The notes beneath the pieces were generated by a model. That model was given only the letters and a program-made list of their open reading frames with translations, was not told the DNA's origin and ran no database searches. This document shows positions 23,113-33,898 of a stretch of 64,000 nucleotides of DNA, piece by piece; position 1 is the first letter of the stretch; every line of letters starts with the position of its first letter. This DNA comes from Hemibagrus wyckioides (taxonomy: Eukaryota > Chordata > Actinopteri > Siluriformes > Bagridae), in the NCBI RefSeq assembly GCF_019097595.1, contig NC_080734.1:6726892-6790891 (forward strand), written 5' to 3'. Both the position numbers and the translations under genes were made by a program.

Positions 23113-26100
23113 TGTGCTATTTTAATGGCTGGCAAGCTTAATGTGGGTGAAACCTAGATTGTTAGATTATTAAATCAAAACAAATTTGCAAAGATGTCAG
23201 CGGTATGACAATATTCTACTATCAAACATGTATTTCAATTTTTGTCAACTATATTTAATCCCGTTGATTAAATTTCTTTTTAATTACCACTTGCTTGTAA
23301 TCCACCCTGTTACATCTCATTTTAGTTTCTGTCAATTGGTTGTTTTGGTTTCAACAGCACAAGATTGTTTTAAAAGGTTTGTTCTAGACACAACCTTGAA
23401 ACGGTCTAGACGCAACACTAGTAGAAGCAAAAACATACTGACCTTTGAGGTCTAAACTTCACACGTAACTTTATTAGCGCAACGAGACGTCTAGAAATGT
23501 TATTCAATATGCAGAAAACATTACTTTTTCATCTGAACTTATATAAAAGACTGGGTTCAACCTTCGGTGGATCAGCGGCATTGTGGCCCATAAGCTAGTA
23601 ATAGTTGTATTTATTTTCAAAGGTATAAAGGTGTAACAACTCTGAATTTTTTTCTAATCGGGTGCTACAAAGCGAATGGCATCAAACACGTCAATTAAGT
23701 TCATAACATTTCCTTGCATAACTTTGTGCAGTGGGAATGAAAATGGGTAATGTGTCATTTTCTTCTACCACAGAAGAAGAAAGTGAAGAGAGACAGAGAA
23801 GTTTTCAGAGAGTGGATTAAAACTTGCTGCAGTTTACATGAATCAAGGCTGTCTCAGCGATGACATGACAGTGTTCATGGCCCATCTGGATGTTCAGTCT
23901 GCCACCAGAACAGCAGAATGCTGGAGAAATGGCACATGACATAACTGGGACTAAGAGGCTGGAGGTAGAGTAATTATTTGGCTGGCTGGAAAATGGAGGT
24001 GCTAAATTCAGGTTATGTTTATCTTTCGCTTCGCTGTGCAGCACAGTCAAACCGTTTATCTTAACGGGCCGAATCTGCCAAGTGCACCTAAAACACCTGC
24101 AGTGCTTCAGTTATTTTCATGACCTACTGCTTGTGTTGGTGTGCTGATGTTCCTATTAGTATGTCTGCTTTGGGTAAAACATTACATCTCCAGGCTGATA
24201 TCTCTATTATATCTCTAGGGGTTATATCCTGAGCTCTGGTTGCTCTCTGTGTAAAGCTATGCACATTCTCCTCGCTTTCATTTGGGTTTCTTTTAACTTG
24301 GTGACTCCTCAGAATTTCCAGATTTGCTAGTGTCGAATTTTGAATGTTTTTCCTGTCAATCTACGTTTCTTCTGACTTGGTGAAATTGAAACTTTCCTCT
24401 ATAAATTGCCCCTAGCTCTGTATAAGTGTGTGCATGTGTGTGGTGAAAAACACCAGCCACAGTGTATTCCTTCCACACACCCCAAGATCCAGGGATGGGC
24501 TACAGATCCACCTCCATTCTGTCCAGGATAAAGTGCTTAATTGGAGATGATTGAATGAATTATATCCTCACTCACATGTGATATTCAGACATATAGTTAC
24601 AATTTGTACATACAGAAAAAAAATGAGTAAACAGTAAAGCAAATAGTGGAGCCATTGTAGAAAGCAAAACAGAGTAAATGAGTGTTTCTTGGCTTGAAAT
24701 TTTCTTTTTGTGAGAGCACTTTATATCCATCATCGTTCCATCTGGCCAAACTCGGTTCATTCACTCATGTCTATGGAAGTTGCCCTCTAGCCTCATACTC
24801 CACTATGTGGTTAATGCTATTAATAAAAAAAGGGGGTCAGTTCTCTAGAAATTTCCTTATGCCTCATAGAAATCCCAGGGCAAAAAAGAAGCATTTCACT
24901 TCTAAAAGTTCTACTCATGGGAAATAAATCACTGACTAGGAGCAGCGTGTCCAATGACAATTAGTGTTCAATTATTCAAATGTTAGATCAATTAGATCAA
25001 ATGTGTTACAATTATTAATCATTATAATTTCTTTTAATGTAGCATTAATGCATATATTTAGGCCGGTGGTAGCTAAAGTGGTTAAGGCTCTGGGTTGTAG
25101 ATTGGGGTTTAAGCCCCAGCACTACCAAGCTGCCACTGATGGGCATTGTTGTTTCATGATTATAAATTTTGGCTATATAAGGGTGCCAATAATTCTTGAC
25201 TTGCGCATATTCTTAAATATGAGGGAAACCTAATAAGCATAACCATGTAAGCTCTTTTATCCACAGCACTGTTCTTGAATCTGATTGGATGAAAGGTTTC
25301 TTTAACAGTTCTGAAAATGACTTTCATTTTCACACAGTATGAAAGTCTTTAGGACAACAGGCCTTGTGATTTGTAGTATTTGTGGTTGTTTTTGTCTTAT
25401 TAATTAAAAAAAAAGTGAAAAAAGAAGGAAGTGAGCTAACGACAGTATACAGCTGCTATAACAACTGATAATTCCCTAACACTGAATTGCTATAAATAAA
25501 TAAAATAATTATTTGCAAAATGCTGTGGAAGAATAAGAGGAATAAAACACTTCAGGATGTTTTGTTATTGAAAAAATGGCCAAGTTTCATGTGCTTTGCA
25601 TCAGGCTTTATTACATTACTGCGGTTTTTATTATTTTCCTATAACCGCATACGTAAAGGAAAACAAGCATCTTGTAGAACATAGTACTCTTTTAATTTTT
25701 TGGACAGTAACATATGGCATGTTTAACGGGTTTATTTTCAAGTTTAACCAATCCATAGGTTTATATGAACTCCTACACTTTAGTCCCTTCTGCTTTTCTG
25801 AGCAACAGATACATATGATGTATTTCAGCATTATATGTCTTCAGCTCTACTTTTTACTTTTGGGTCTCAGAAGGGAAATCTATTGTAGGGTTGGAAATGT
25901 ATTGTAATGTAGTGTGTTGGGTAATGCTTTGTGGCCCTCCTCTAGAGTTCTGTCCAGACTTTATGTTCTCTCTCATTTGGAAGTTGGTGCCAAAGGGATT
26001 TTCAGTCAGCCTCCAGCATCAAATCCTAATCCGCACATCTGTTCTCCACCAACAGCAACACTACGCTCACACTGCTCATAAAGCTCACAAGTCACAAATA

Positions 26101-29100
26101 CCTCAAAACGAACAGCTTGTCTTTGGCACAAACTTTTCACAGAAACAAAAACCTTTTCTTTAATTCAGTAAATATCTAATATAATATAATATATGAAGTA
26201 CAAGGAGCTGTGTTGTAAAAGCATGACTAGTGTTTTTGCATGCATAGTAATAATATGATCCCTGCATCTGAAGTTATATTCATATTGTCATGCTTTCGAT
26301 ATCTCCGATTGGATTAAAGCTGTTATTGGATTTTAAGAAATCTGATAAAGATATCTGGCTTCAGGTCCAGTAATCAGGTTACTTAGTTATTGTGTACAGT
26401 TAAATAGAGAACAGCTGTCATGGAAGCAAGAAACACAGAGATTGTTTTAACACTACACTCGCCAGATGGCAACAGACCAGGGCAATAGGTATTTTCCTAA
26501 TATTGCAAATGATCACATAATTGCTTAACACTAAAATGACTATAAATGTGAGTCTTTTGCTATGCCTTGTTTCGCAGTGGGTTTACTGGTGGGTTCTAAA
26601 TTTAAATGTTGAGGTATAAATTAAGTGCTGCGTCACGTTTAGGTTCTCTACATGTAATTATTCAGTACTGAACTGGGCTTTTAAGGTTCCTAGGTCTCGG
26701 AAATATTGTACTTTTGTGAAAAAACATTTTGTGAAAAGAAAAAAGGGACAAACCAAGGAAACGTTTAGGATCCTAGATTTAACATGTAATTGAATTCTTT
26801 TTTTTTTTTTACATTTTTGAATATTTCAACATGAGAATTCATATTATATATTCTTTGGGGGGGGGATGAAAAAAGAGAAAAAACAGTACATAGTATAGAA
26901 GCAAATATTGAAGCATTTAAAAAAAAACATGATAAAATATACACTTGTGTCGGAGATTCACCTTTTTTGCTGACTGTGCAGGTCAGTCAAATGACAATTC
27001 TATGCAAAGACATGAGTACAAGTAAGAAATAAACATCTTAGGTGCCTGCCATTTTAGGAAAATAATCACTGAAAAAGAAATGTGATGTGACCTGGTGTGA
27101 ATCAGAATTGTGGTAATTTACCCATAACAGGTCATCCTCTCTTTTCTCTGTCTGGTATGAATTTTGTTTTACCAACAAAGGTCCAACAGGGCACGACTGG
27201 GCAGTAAGAAACCCTTTCAGTCATGTGTTCCAATATTTTTGAAGACCATTTTAATTGTTTTTAAACATAACTAGATGTAAATATTGATTATATAATACTG
27301 AAATTCTGTTCTTTCATCTCAAATTCTTTTTGAAATCAAACCCAAACATCTACAGTTCGTAGCAGAAATAAAATAACTGGCCGTGGCGTTCCAATAGTTT
27401 TGGAGGGGATGGTACTGTTGCGATTTGATGCTTTTTAATGTTGTGGAATGTACATGAAATAAGATTATTTCCTCACCAGCTTCTCTCTCTAGAAGTTAGT
27501 AAGGCAAAAAAAAAATGTAGCTTGATGTCCTAGTCTGAAGTCTTTCCTGTGTTGGAAGATGTACTGACTATTACAAAGCACTGAAACTGGAGATCTCTTT
27601 CATAAATGTTATCTAAAGTATTTATACAGAAGGCTTCACTAAATAAATAATTATATATTATATATCCTTGGTAAATTATTATTTTTGTAACCCATATATT
27701 ATTACATTAAACAAGTTACTAAGAATGAGTTATTAGAAGCAAACTCTTTTTCCCAGAGATCAAAAAATGGAATATGTGACTGTTTTTTTGTGCTCATGTT
27801 CATCACTGAATTTCTTTGTCATGTCACAATCCACAGTGGTGCTTAGTGACTCATATGAAAGTAGGCCAAAACCCAAAACAAAGTTTCTTTTTCACACAAA
27901 TGTTTCTATCTTCAAAGTAAATGGTGATATCAAGCCCAAAGGGCTTGTTCATAAGTATCTAAAATATGAAGGTGTTATCTTCAACTATTAAAATTCTGTG
28001 TAAGGTTATCCAACAGAGGAAAAAGAAAGTCCTGACTCATTTTTTATCAGACTTGTGGTGATAAAATAATTCATTTGATTATATAAAGATTATAAAGTCC
28101 CATAAGTCAATTTCCTCAGGCAGACTGGAACGCCTGTGTAGTGGTAAAAAGGGTTAACAAGCAGTTAACATAAACCTGTGACTCGCTTTGCTACCCGAAG
28201 TAATCAACATTTTTGTTATTGCTGAAGACGTTCTTCAAGATGAAAATTTAGTAAAGATGAGTGGATGAATGATTTCAAGATATTTTAATGGGAATTACTG
28301 TCCTGTGCAGATAAATATCTCCCTGTTGGATGAACCAGGCAAGCGTATAATAAGCCACTGCTTTACATAACAAGAATTTTGTTCATGGTACATGGACAAA
28401 TCATCATTTGTGATTTAGTCTTATGTACATTGTGGGTTATAACTCAGCTTTGAACAGCACAAATAAAGAATCCTTTCTATTTTCTGCTCCATACAGGACA
28501 GCTTCCCAGCCAGGTTCGGAGGCATCCATTTTGTCAACCAGCCCTGGTACATCCACGCTCTGTACACTGTCATCCGACCCTTCCTGAAGGACAAAACAAG
28601 AAAAAGGGTGAGTGAAAGGGTGAGTGAAAAGGATATAATGGAGAGGAAAAGATTAGCAAATCAGATTAGCATCCAGATCAATAGAATGATGGAATTGGCT
28701 AAGATAAGCAGATTGGTATTAACTCTTTGTTTTCCTGTTGTGTTGCTGTCCAGATCTTTATGCATGGGAACAATCTGAACAGTCTACACCAGCTGATCGT
28801 GCCAGAGATTCTGCCCTCTGAGCTTGGTGGCATGATGCCCCCCTATGACATGGGCACGTGGGCCAGGACTCTGCTTGACCACGCTTATGATGAGGAGACT
28901 GACTACTGCCCTGAGTCCTATACCCTTTCTGTTAAAGACCTGGAGAAAGATCTGTCCCCGAAAAGCATGAAACGGTCAGTGTGTTCCTCTTAACACATTT
29001 GTTTCACACTCATTAGGGCTTGTCACACGGGACAATTCTAAATTCTGGGTAAAAGTAATCCTGTGATACCACATTTCATATTTCACCCATGTTTTAAAGT

Positions 29101-32100
29101 AGAAGTAGTAGCTTAGTGATTAAGTGGTGTTGGATTACTGGTCAGAAGGTTGTGAGATTGATTCCCAAGTCTACCAAGCTGCCACTGCTGGGCCCTTGAG
29201 CAAGGCCCGTAACCCTCAATTACTCAGTTGTATATGTACATTAAAAATGAGATAAAATGTAAGTTGCACTGGATAAGGGCACATGCCGTAAATGTAAACA
29301 ATTAATCCTGGCTATTAGTAATCACACTGTACATTCCTAAACCCTGTGTTAATGTTCTTCTTTTTGGAGCGTCAACAATCATGATTGACTAAATACAGAG
29401 TGTGACCTCTTTAAACAACGGCTTGTCCCATGCTTTAGCATTAGTGAGAAACTGTCAGCATGTAAAGACTTTTTGACCTGTTTGAATTTGTCACATAGTT
29501 GACCATGTGTTTTTTGATATCTAAAAATTATCTGGTAATTTTTCAAACAGCCCCTTTATTCGGAAAATCTGAGGTTAAAAGTGAGTTTTAGAGCGACGAT
29601 AACCGATGCAATTACAATTCTTAAATTATTGTTCAATTTTTCATCTTAAAGCATTATATTTAGTAGCTACAGTGAAAGAAACGTAATTATTAAAGTGAAG
29701 AATGAACTAGTCAGAGGTTTATGCGGTTAAATGTTAATAGTTACCCCATAGTGCTGTTGCGTTACCAGTTCTGATTTTCAGATGGTGTTGGTTTCTATTA
29801 CAGCAAACAAATCACAGATTTAAGTTAATGCGGTCATTAACTTTTATCAGTTATCATTTCTATAGTAATGGATCATTCACAGGGACTTGTATGCTGGATA
29901 AATCATACAGTTTGTATAGAAAAAAGTGTGAAATTGTTTATATTGTTTTTAGACGATTCACAACATTAAATGTTACTAGAATCTGATACACCTGTGATGC
30001 CTTTTATAATAAAGAAATTATAGCATTGTTTTGGGAATTAGGATTAAAGCAGTTCGGGCTGTTTTAGGACTTATCACATCACCCTGTTGTTGATAATATT
30101 CCTATAAGCAAATCATTCTAGATGGCAGTTACTTAGTTAATATTCCTCATGGTTTGTTAATTAATTAACTAATGTTAATTATGGAAACCTATTAAGCAAT
30201 GAAGACACCAGTAGCCATTACTCACGGCATAATTATAAAATAATAATAAACATTTCCATTGTGGTATTTAAACATTAATGAATGCTTTAATAATTATTAT
30301 GGTAATAAAGCCTTTGGCTTTTTAATGAATTTAGTAAGGAATATTAGTTAAACCTTATTATAAAGCACTAGATTTATTTTTTTGCTATCACAAGAGACTT
30401 ACAAGTGAGGCAAAAATCCAATCCATGCACAGGGAGGTTAAAGGAGCTGACAGTGATAAGTGGAATAAAACTAAGTTATGTCTAGAGGAGCAGGATAGTT
30501 GTAGGAAGAACATACAACTAATCAATATGTATCTTCACCCAAGACGCTGTTTTTGGGCCGATCAGCAGCGAGCTCACATGAAACATTCATTATTTTTGCT
30601 TCCTCTGGTCAGATTTTTCTGCTCGGTGCAAAGTGCTTCAATCTCCTTTTGGCTGTTCAAGATACATGTAGATATATTAATAGTTGGATCGCATTTCTGA
30701 ATTTTTAATAAATTACATTGACCTACAGAATTATTGGTACCCTTCATGCAATTGAGCAGAAAATGAATAATGCATGAAATCTAATTTTTCTTAAAAAAAA
30801 AATACAATTTAAACTAGTGTGCAGATTTATTTGTAAAAACACTGGATTCAAAATCATTGGACATTCTGTTTGGGCATGTAGAGTTTCTTTTCAATTCAGA
30901 CACAAAGGAGACCAGGTTTTCAGAAAAAAAAAATGTAGATCCAGAAGTGGGAAGTCTTAATGGATCCCTTTAGGAATTCTGAAATGTACTGTAATTCTAA
31001 TCTGAAAATTACCTGATCATGTAATTATAATTTTTAAAAATGTGTTAACACAAGGCTAGTTTTTTATCCAACACAAATTCAGAATGGATATAAATCTATT
31101 GTTTAAAATGTGCAAAACGAATAGGAATTTGACCACAAAAAAAAAAATTTCCTAATCTGCCATGGACACCGGATTAGTGCATCACTCTTACAAATGTAAA
31201 GCAATTTAAAGACACTGTATTACCAGATGGCTCAGAGATGCTACTGAAGGCTAGATAAAGTAGTGCCCTACTTTTAGATGATGTCCAGGCTGCCTAGAAC
31301 CCTATGCCAATAGGCCCACCGCTAAACACGAGGGTTGGAGTAAGAGTAACATTATATATATTCCCTAAGTTGTTAAGGAATTTCTTTGGTGTTGCTCCAA
31401 ATTGAATTACAGTGAGTTAGATGGAGATGATATCATTTGGTGTGTGTGTGTGTGTGTGTGGTGAGAGTATGGTGAGAAGTATGAGTAATGACTGAAGCAG
31501 CATTTTGCTTTAAAAGAAGACTTAAATTAATTTCATCTGAAATCTATTTGCTCAACATTAAGGAACGGCGCTAATTACATCGGCTCATTTGATATCAAAG
31601 GCGAAGAAACACACAATTTATTTGCATTCGGAAGATTGCACGAGGGCACATCAGCGAGTCGCTTACTAAAAGCTGCAAATGAGAAGCAGTTAGTTCAAAA
31701 AAACCTGTGCGCTCTGAGAGCAGTGTTTTCCGTTCTTGTTCCCTGCATTGCTAAGGTCGTAAACTATACGTCTGTCTTTATCACTGTGTTGTAGTTACCT
31801 GCTAGATTAGGTCACATTTACAAGTCTAGAAGTTCCAGTTCACTCTCTTACCGATTGCCTTCAGGGCTTTTTTGAGTTACTGGTCCATGAAAACAGGTTA
31901 AGACAAAAAGACGCTGTCGTGTGCCTCCTTTAGTGAGTGATACACTGCTGCTGCAAGCTGCTCTCTGGAGCATGAATACATGCGATGAAGCTTTCCCTTT
32001 AGCATCAATCTGACTTCTGCCTCCGCTGCTGCTCGGTAATCCTACAGCCGGAGGCTCAGTGACTCCTCTAGTCTCAGAAAACAACAGCTTGCGTCCATTA

Positions 32101-33898
32101 CAGCTCAACAGTGAAAGTTTACATCTTTCTTTTCTGGTACTGCTCCTGCAACATGACTACAATTAGACTCCTCTATTTTGATACTTCTGCTTTTCTAGCT
32201 ACTGAGCATGTCAATTACAGAAACATGACATTTTTAAAAAATCTGTTTCGATATATGTTTCTTTTATTCCTTCCACCTTAATAGCTCCTTAATAGCTAAA
32301 ATAATCTCACCATTTTGACATATCATATTGTTTAATATTTTAACCTCTTCATCATTTTATATTTTTTTTTATTTCCCATTTCTGACTACTCAGTAATGTG
32401 CCACATATTTAAACAAAATATTTCAGGGTATAGCATTTCTCATATTTGGATCCTTAAAAAAGTTATCAAGCACAAAACGACACACAGGTGTAATAACAAG
32501 GACAGAGTAAAAGATCAAATTTGATTACAGTTAACAAATAACATACTACAAACTACATCAACTCCCTAAACCCTGTGCTTTGCTTGGATTATCATCATTA
32601 TATCTAGTAGCAGTATCACCCAGTTAATTGCGTCTTTCCCAGTGACCTGCCCCAGATTTCTGCAGGATGAATGTTAGTGTTGTGTCTTGGCTTATGCCTC
32701 TGCTTCAGAAGAATAAATCCGAAGTAGGGCAGGGTTATGGTCATTATGGACATTATTTGAAATGACCTATCTGGGTTCAATCTGCAGTAAGTGCATTCAT
32801 TTTGAAAGTGCATGTTGTAATGATGTCCTGCTGTTATAAAGTTCTTACGCAGTATAAAATATGGCTTATATCTATTATTATTCCTTTGTGAGCTATATAA
32901 AATTTACTATCTCACAATTTGATTTATTCTGACTTAATATCTCATATATGTATTTAAAATATCTCATTCATATTATGAGACAGTTCATGAATATCTCAAG
33001 TTATCTCGTATCTCATTTTGACGTATTAACTTGTAATTGTCTTCATTTTTAGGTATTATCTCATTATTTCAAGATAGTCTTTCATTGTTTTCGATTTCAT
33101 AACTTATCCGTTCAAAATACTGAAATGATTTTTTATTTAATATCTCATTATTTTTAAATGTCACTATTTTTTATAATATCCCATTTTAAGATATTTTGTA
33201 AATATTTTGAGTTATCTCATTATTTCGACACATTAACTTGTATTATTATCTCGTTATTTCAAGATAGTATGTCTTTATTTAACTTTCTTATCTTGTTAGT
33301 TTACAATAATGTCATTTTTAAATGTCACAATTTTGACATATCTCATTTTCAAGATATCTCAAGATATCCTATAAATATCTTGAGTTATCTCATTATTTAT
33401 TGATATGCAGAAATGTCAGATTGTAATTATCTTTAATTCAAGTTGTTATCTCATCATTTCAAGCTACATGATTGTTCATGATGATGTAATATCTTATGAA
33501 TAGGATTTTATACCGCAGTGATTTATCGTTGTTGTTGTACTTAAAAATGGCACGCTGCAAAAGGGGGAAAAGGAAGAAGAGTGCAAAGACTCTCATGGAC
33601 AAAAACCTTTTTGTTGCTGTAAATGAATGGCACTTTTTTTTCTTAGATTACTTAGATCTTAGGTTACAACAAATCTATTAATATAAATCTATCATTCATG
33701 TTACATTTAAAATGCCACCCTGAACCTCAGGCAGTAACCTAAACCAACAAAAAAAAATGAAACTGTTTCTTCTGATACTGATCATATTTTATTCATATGT
33801 GCAGGTCTCAGTCTGTGGTGGAGCCTGGAGTTCTTAAACGACCAGAAAAGATCAAAAGCGAGGAGGAGAACATGCAGCCACTTCTTTCGCTGGACTAA
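13642..33898 (+). CDS. clvs2: Clavesin-2 gene, five coding exons (spliced)
   Basis: Joining 13642-14030, 16346-16520, 28497-28607, 28754-28974 and 33805-33898 gives 990 bp, 329 residues plus TAA; mammalian CLVS2 is about 327. The protein has an N-terminal CRAL-TRIO-N helical region (about 30-75, with [19 protein letters not shown] at 45-63) and a CRAL-TRIO lipid-binding domain (about 96-257, with [13 protein letters not shown] and [15 protein letters not shown]). Clavesins are neuronal proteins that bind PtdIns(3,5)P2, associate with clathrin heavy chain and AP-1 on trans-Golgi/endosomal vesicles, and affect late endosome/lysosome morphology. The last five residues, LLSLD, fit a clathrin-box pattern. 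CLVS1 is less likely because its N-terminal extension is absent and the YTxVDILRAI and [12 protein letters not shown] segments match CLVS2. The linked trdn gene agrees. Confidence 0.97.
14031..16345 (+). other. clvs2: clvs2 intron 1
   Basis: It runs from GTGATG to acceptor ACACCCCAG. It contains a (CATTACACTA)-like short tandem at 14892-14925 and a 23-base A run at 15058-15080. A low-repeat stretch at about 15880-16110 includes TGACGTCG (CRE-like, about 16097). No other gene was recognised. Confidence 0.85.
16346..16520 (+). CDS. clvs2: clvs2 coding exon 2
   Basis: It completes codon 130 (AG|G, Arg) and encodes residues 131-188 of the CRAL-TRIO domain, including [20 protein letters not shown]. 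The acceptor is CACCCCAG and the donor is CAG|GTAACA. The exon ends in phase 0. Its sequence is almost identical to mammalian CLVS2. Confidence 0.97.
18265..18425. repeat. Degenerate fish interspersed repeat
   Basis: GGTCCATCACAGGGCACCAT, GAATTGGAGGAAACCAGAGA and ACATGGAGAGAACTTGTG match the family seen at 11609-11830, here in the same sense. No ends are defined. Confidence 0.6.
18714..18740. repeat. (AC)n microsatellite
   Basis: A pure dinucleotide run in clvs2 intron 2. Confidence 0.9.
19934..20030. repeat. (ATT)n and (ATTT)n microsatellites
   Basis: A TTA/ATT run at 19934-19964 is followed after a short spacer by TTTA repeats at about 19995-20026. Confidence 0.9.
20456..20502. repeat. 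(TA)n microsatellite
   Basis: TA dinucleotides with one CA interruption near the left end. The Tyr/Ile open frame over it is an artefact. Confidence 0.9.
23057..23111. repeat. (ATT)n microsatellite
   Basis: A pure trinucleotide run in clvs2 intron 2. Confidence 0.9.
24250..24560. repeat. Fish interspersed repeat, sense copy
   Basis: TTTGGGTTTCTTTTAACTTG, ATAAATTGCCCCTAGCTCTG and TCCAGGATAAAGTGCTTAAT, ending TGATTGAATGAAT, match the family of the 11895-12050 copy. Confidence 0.65.
25061..25147 (+). repeat. tRNA-derived SINE, 5' part
   Basis: GGCCGGTGGTAGCTAAAGTG resembles a pol III A box and GGTTTAAGCCCC a B box. It is followed by CAGCACTACCAAGCTGCCAC, the body start of a common fish SINE. 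It breaks off after about 87 bp. The same body is seen at 29107-29294 and, inverted, at 51017-51177. Confidence 0.7.
27225..27420. repeat. Possible Tc1-type terminal-repeat relic
   Basis: It begins TGTTCCAATATTTTTGAAGA and ends GTTCCAATAGTTTTGGAGGG. Both are similar to terminal motifs of non-autonomous fish DNA elements. The coding interior is absent. Confidence 0.35.
28497..28607 (+). CDS. clvs2: clvs2 coding exon 3
   Basis: It encodes residues 189-225 as exactly 37 codons (phase 0 at both ends), starting [18 protein letters not shown] and ending KDKTRKR. The acceptor is TCCATACAG and the donor AGG|GTGAGT. It forms the end of the lipid-binding core of the CRAL-TRIO domain. Confidence 0.97.
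28608..28753 (+). other. clvs2: clvs2 intron 3 (146 bp)
   Basis: It is unusually short beside the 12-kb intron before it. It begins GTGAGTGAAAGGGTGAGTGA, so the donor is locally duplicated: a second GTGAGT lies 12 bases downstream and would add 4 codons (VSER) in frame if used. Confidence 0.9.
28754..28974 (+). CDS. clvs2: clvs2 coding exon 4
   Basis: It encodes residues 226-298 and two bases of 299. It starts [14 protein letters not shown], includes [15 protein letters not shown] and ends SPKSMK. The acceptor is GCTGTCCAG and the donor ACG|GTCAGT. Compared with mammals the segment after DH ([12 protein letters not shown]) is the most divergent and contains an extra Cys. Confidence 0.96.
29107..29294 (+). 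repeat. tRNA-derived SINE
   Basis: The tRNA-like head has TAGCTTAGTGATTAAGTGG (A box region) and AGATTGATTCCC (B box-like). The body has CTACCAAGCTGCCACTGCTG and TTGAGCAAGGCCCGTAACCC. The tail AAGTTGCACTGGATAAGGGC..CCGTAAATG is the canonical 3' end of this fish SINE family. Confidence 0.85.
30722..30960. repeat. Possible Tc1-derived MITE relic
   Basis: CTACAGAATTATTGGTACCC followed by an AT-rich interior is a common Tc1-type terminus in fish. The right end could not be matched with confidence. Confidence 0.35.
31500..31710. promoter_or_regulatory. Candidate intronic enhancer of clvs2
   Basis: A low-repeat block contains the homeodomain core CTAATTAC (31571-31578), the TCF/LEF core ATCAAAG (31594-31600) and an exact POU octamer ATTTGCAT (31620-31627). 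The motif clustering is visible; conservation and function are inference. Confidence 0.3.
32925..33490. repeat. Degenerate TATCTCATTATTTCAAGATA repeat array
   Basis: Variants of TATCTCATTATTT and TTTCAAGATA recur a dozen or so times on the plus strand with irregular spacing of roughly 35-100 bp. The copies are too divergent to set a unit length by eye. Confidence 0.7.
33805..33898 (+). CDS. clvs2: clvs2 coding exon 5 and stop
   Basis: It completes codon 299 (CG|G, Arg), encodes residues 300-329 and ends at TAA 33896-33898. It begins [12 protein letters not shown] and ends [12 protein letters not shown]. The acceptor is ATATGTGCAG. The terminal LLSLD fits the clathrin-box form L-hydrophobic-x-hydrophobic-D/E, consistent with the known clathrin association of clavesins. 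Confidence 0.96.

Larger units (their letters stand above)
16521..28496 (+). other. clvs2: clvs2 intron 2 (12 kb)
   Basis: The largest intron contains microsatellites ((AC)n 18714-18740, (ATT)n/(ATTT)n 19934-20030, (TA)n 20456-20502, (TG)n 21840-21860, (ATT)n 23057-23111), SINE and other repeat relics (about 18270-18420, 24250-24560, 25061-25147, 25260-25320), and low-repeat candidate regulatory blocks (about 19300-19470, 21090-21230, 22400-22600). Frames such as 19448-19900 minus and 17838-18182 plus lack domains and splice signals. Confidence 0.8.
28975..33804 (+). other. clvs2: clvs2 intron 4
   Basis: It contains a SINE (29107-29294), AT-rich DNA, a possible Tc1-type relic (30722-30960), a (GT)n tract (about 31441-31460), a candidate conserved regulatory block (31500-31710) and an array of TATCTCATTATTT-like motifs (32925-33490). 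No additional exon was supported. Confidence 0.8.

Noticed and set aside
25061..25147. A functional tRNA gene
   Set aside because: The A- and B-box-like motifs belong to a SINE head. No cloverleaf with paired acceptor arms is evident and the SINE body follows.
13642..33898. Assignment to clvs1 instead of clvs2
   Set aside because: The N-terminal extension of CLVS1 is absent, and the second and last exons match CLVS2 more closely. The trdn neighbour also points to clvs2.
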